DNA of 64,000 nucleotides. Source: Mariniradius saccharolyticus AK6 (GTDB taxonomy: Bacteria; Bacteroidota; Bacteroidia; Cytophagales; Cyclobacteriaceae). This document shows positions 63,772 to 64,000 of this stretch, in pieces; the stretch's first letter is position 1, and the number at the start of each line of letters is the position of its first letter. The notes below the pieces were generated by a model that was not told the origin of the DNA, searched no databases, and saw only the letters and a program-made list of their open reading frames with translations. The position numbers and the translations under genes are program-made. The stretch is from positions 62,001 to 126,000 of the forward strand of contig NZ_AMZY02000014.1 of the NCBI RefSeq assembly GCF_000330725.2. Direction: 5' to 3'.

Positions 63772-64000
63772 TCAAAGTGGATATCGTAGTAACCCAGCTA
63801 TCGCCGAGCTTTCCGGAGGCATCATGTCGCCCGTCGTCAGGTAGACCTTTCCACCATAGTCGATGACCTTTGCTGCTGCTTCGTCAATCAGGCAGTGCAT
63901 GCCGGGTTCTTGGCTTTCGGAAACATCGATCGTGTGGGTCGCTTCATCATAAGTGCCCCAAAGGTGGTGGTGGTCGGAATCCACCAACAAGGTGTCGACC
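63772..64000 (-). CDS. baeRF-like protein, C-terminal fragment
   Basis: Only the last 75 or so residues are in the window; the frame is open to the edge. CLIDEAAAKVIDYGGKVYL followed by the proline-rich MMPPESSAIAGLLRY end is the C-terminal signature of bacterial archaeo-eukaryotic release-factor-like proteins, where a final ILRY motif is usual. They are suspected to act on ribosomes or RNA; function unproven. Confidence 0.6.
   Translation of the reverse strand, partial: VDTLLVDSDHHHLWGTYDEATHTIDVSESQEPGMHCLIDEAAAKVIDYGGKVYLTTGDMMPPESSAIAGLLRYPL

Overview
The window looks like chromosomal DNA of a Bacteroidota bacterium, most likely a Cytophagales member near Algoriphagus (genus is inference). 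The signs are the gliding protein GldC, a CarboxypepD_reg-type TonB receptor, MetallophosN/C and DUF6266 proteins, lipoproteins with short SxC-type lipoboxes, and repeated TAnnTTTG promoter elements, the -7 box of the Bacteroidota primary sigma factor. No rRNA, tRNA, CRISPR array or complete insertion sequence was seen. Layout, left to right. 1-16 kb: the 3' part of sbcC; an AAA/DUF4143 ATPase with an unusual palindromic promoter; phosphoesterase, Xaa-Pro peptidase, PafA phosphatase, homogentisate dioxygenase, GH16 glucanase and UbiA prenyltransferase; a second AAA/DUF4143 ATPase with a different palindrome array; purN and purH. 16-29 kb: a solitary HicB, an MntA/HepT toxin-antitoxin pair, cysS, a glutaminyl-cyclase-like lipoprotein and a lacI-galM-galK operon. 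The 3' end of galK is present twice and brackets about 1 kb with an immunity-like gene. Then come an acetyltransferase, a uracil-DNA glycosylase, SDR enzymes and cystathionine gamma-synthase. 29-49 kb: mostly housekeeping and envelope functions: a VTT membrane protein, a PA0069-type radical SAM enzyme, a DUF2975/HTH pair, gldC, the TonB receptor, a SulP transporter coupled to beta-carbonic anhydrase, a Crp-family regulator, a universal stress protein, a Na/Pi transporter, proline dehydrogenase, DUF763, DUF2461, AhpD-like, TetR and AlkA-like proteins. 49.7-56 kb: a tightly overlapped operon for a TolC/MFP/FtsX/LolD exporter, a previously easy-to-miss 57-residue ORF, and a LytS/LytTR two-component system. 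56-64 kb: an accessory stretch. It holds a nucleotide-hydrolase-like (NDT/TIR-fold) protein with a C-terminal winged helix, a STAS/HATPase/DUF4325 protein, an ORF6N/PLD-like protein bracketed by about 110-bp direct repeats, several REP-like repeat families, a DUF6266 protein, a membrane protein and the C-terminus of a baeRF-like protein. The most unusual themes are: (1) alternating-half-site palindromes placed inside the promoters of the two AAA/DUF4143 genes, with gene-less copies of the same layout elsewhere; (2) the galK 3'-end duplication around an orphan immunity-like gene; (3) a small ORF that bridges the exporter and its two-component system; (4) the NDT/TIR-like plus HATPase-STAS pair beside the ORF6N/PLD gene in repeat-rich DNA.
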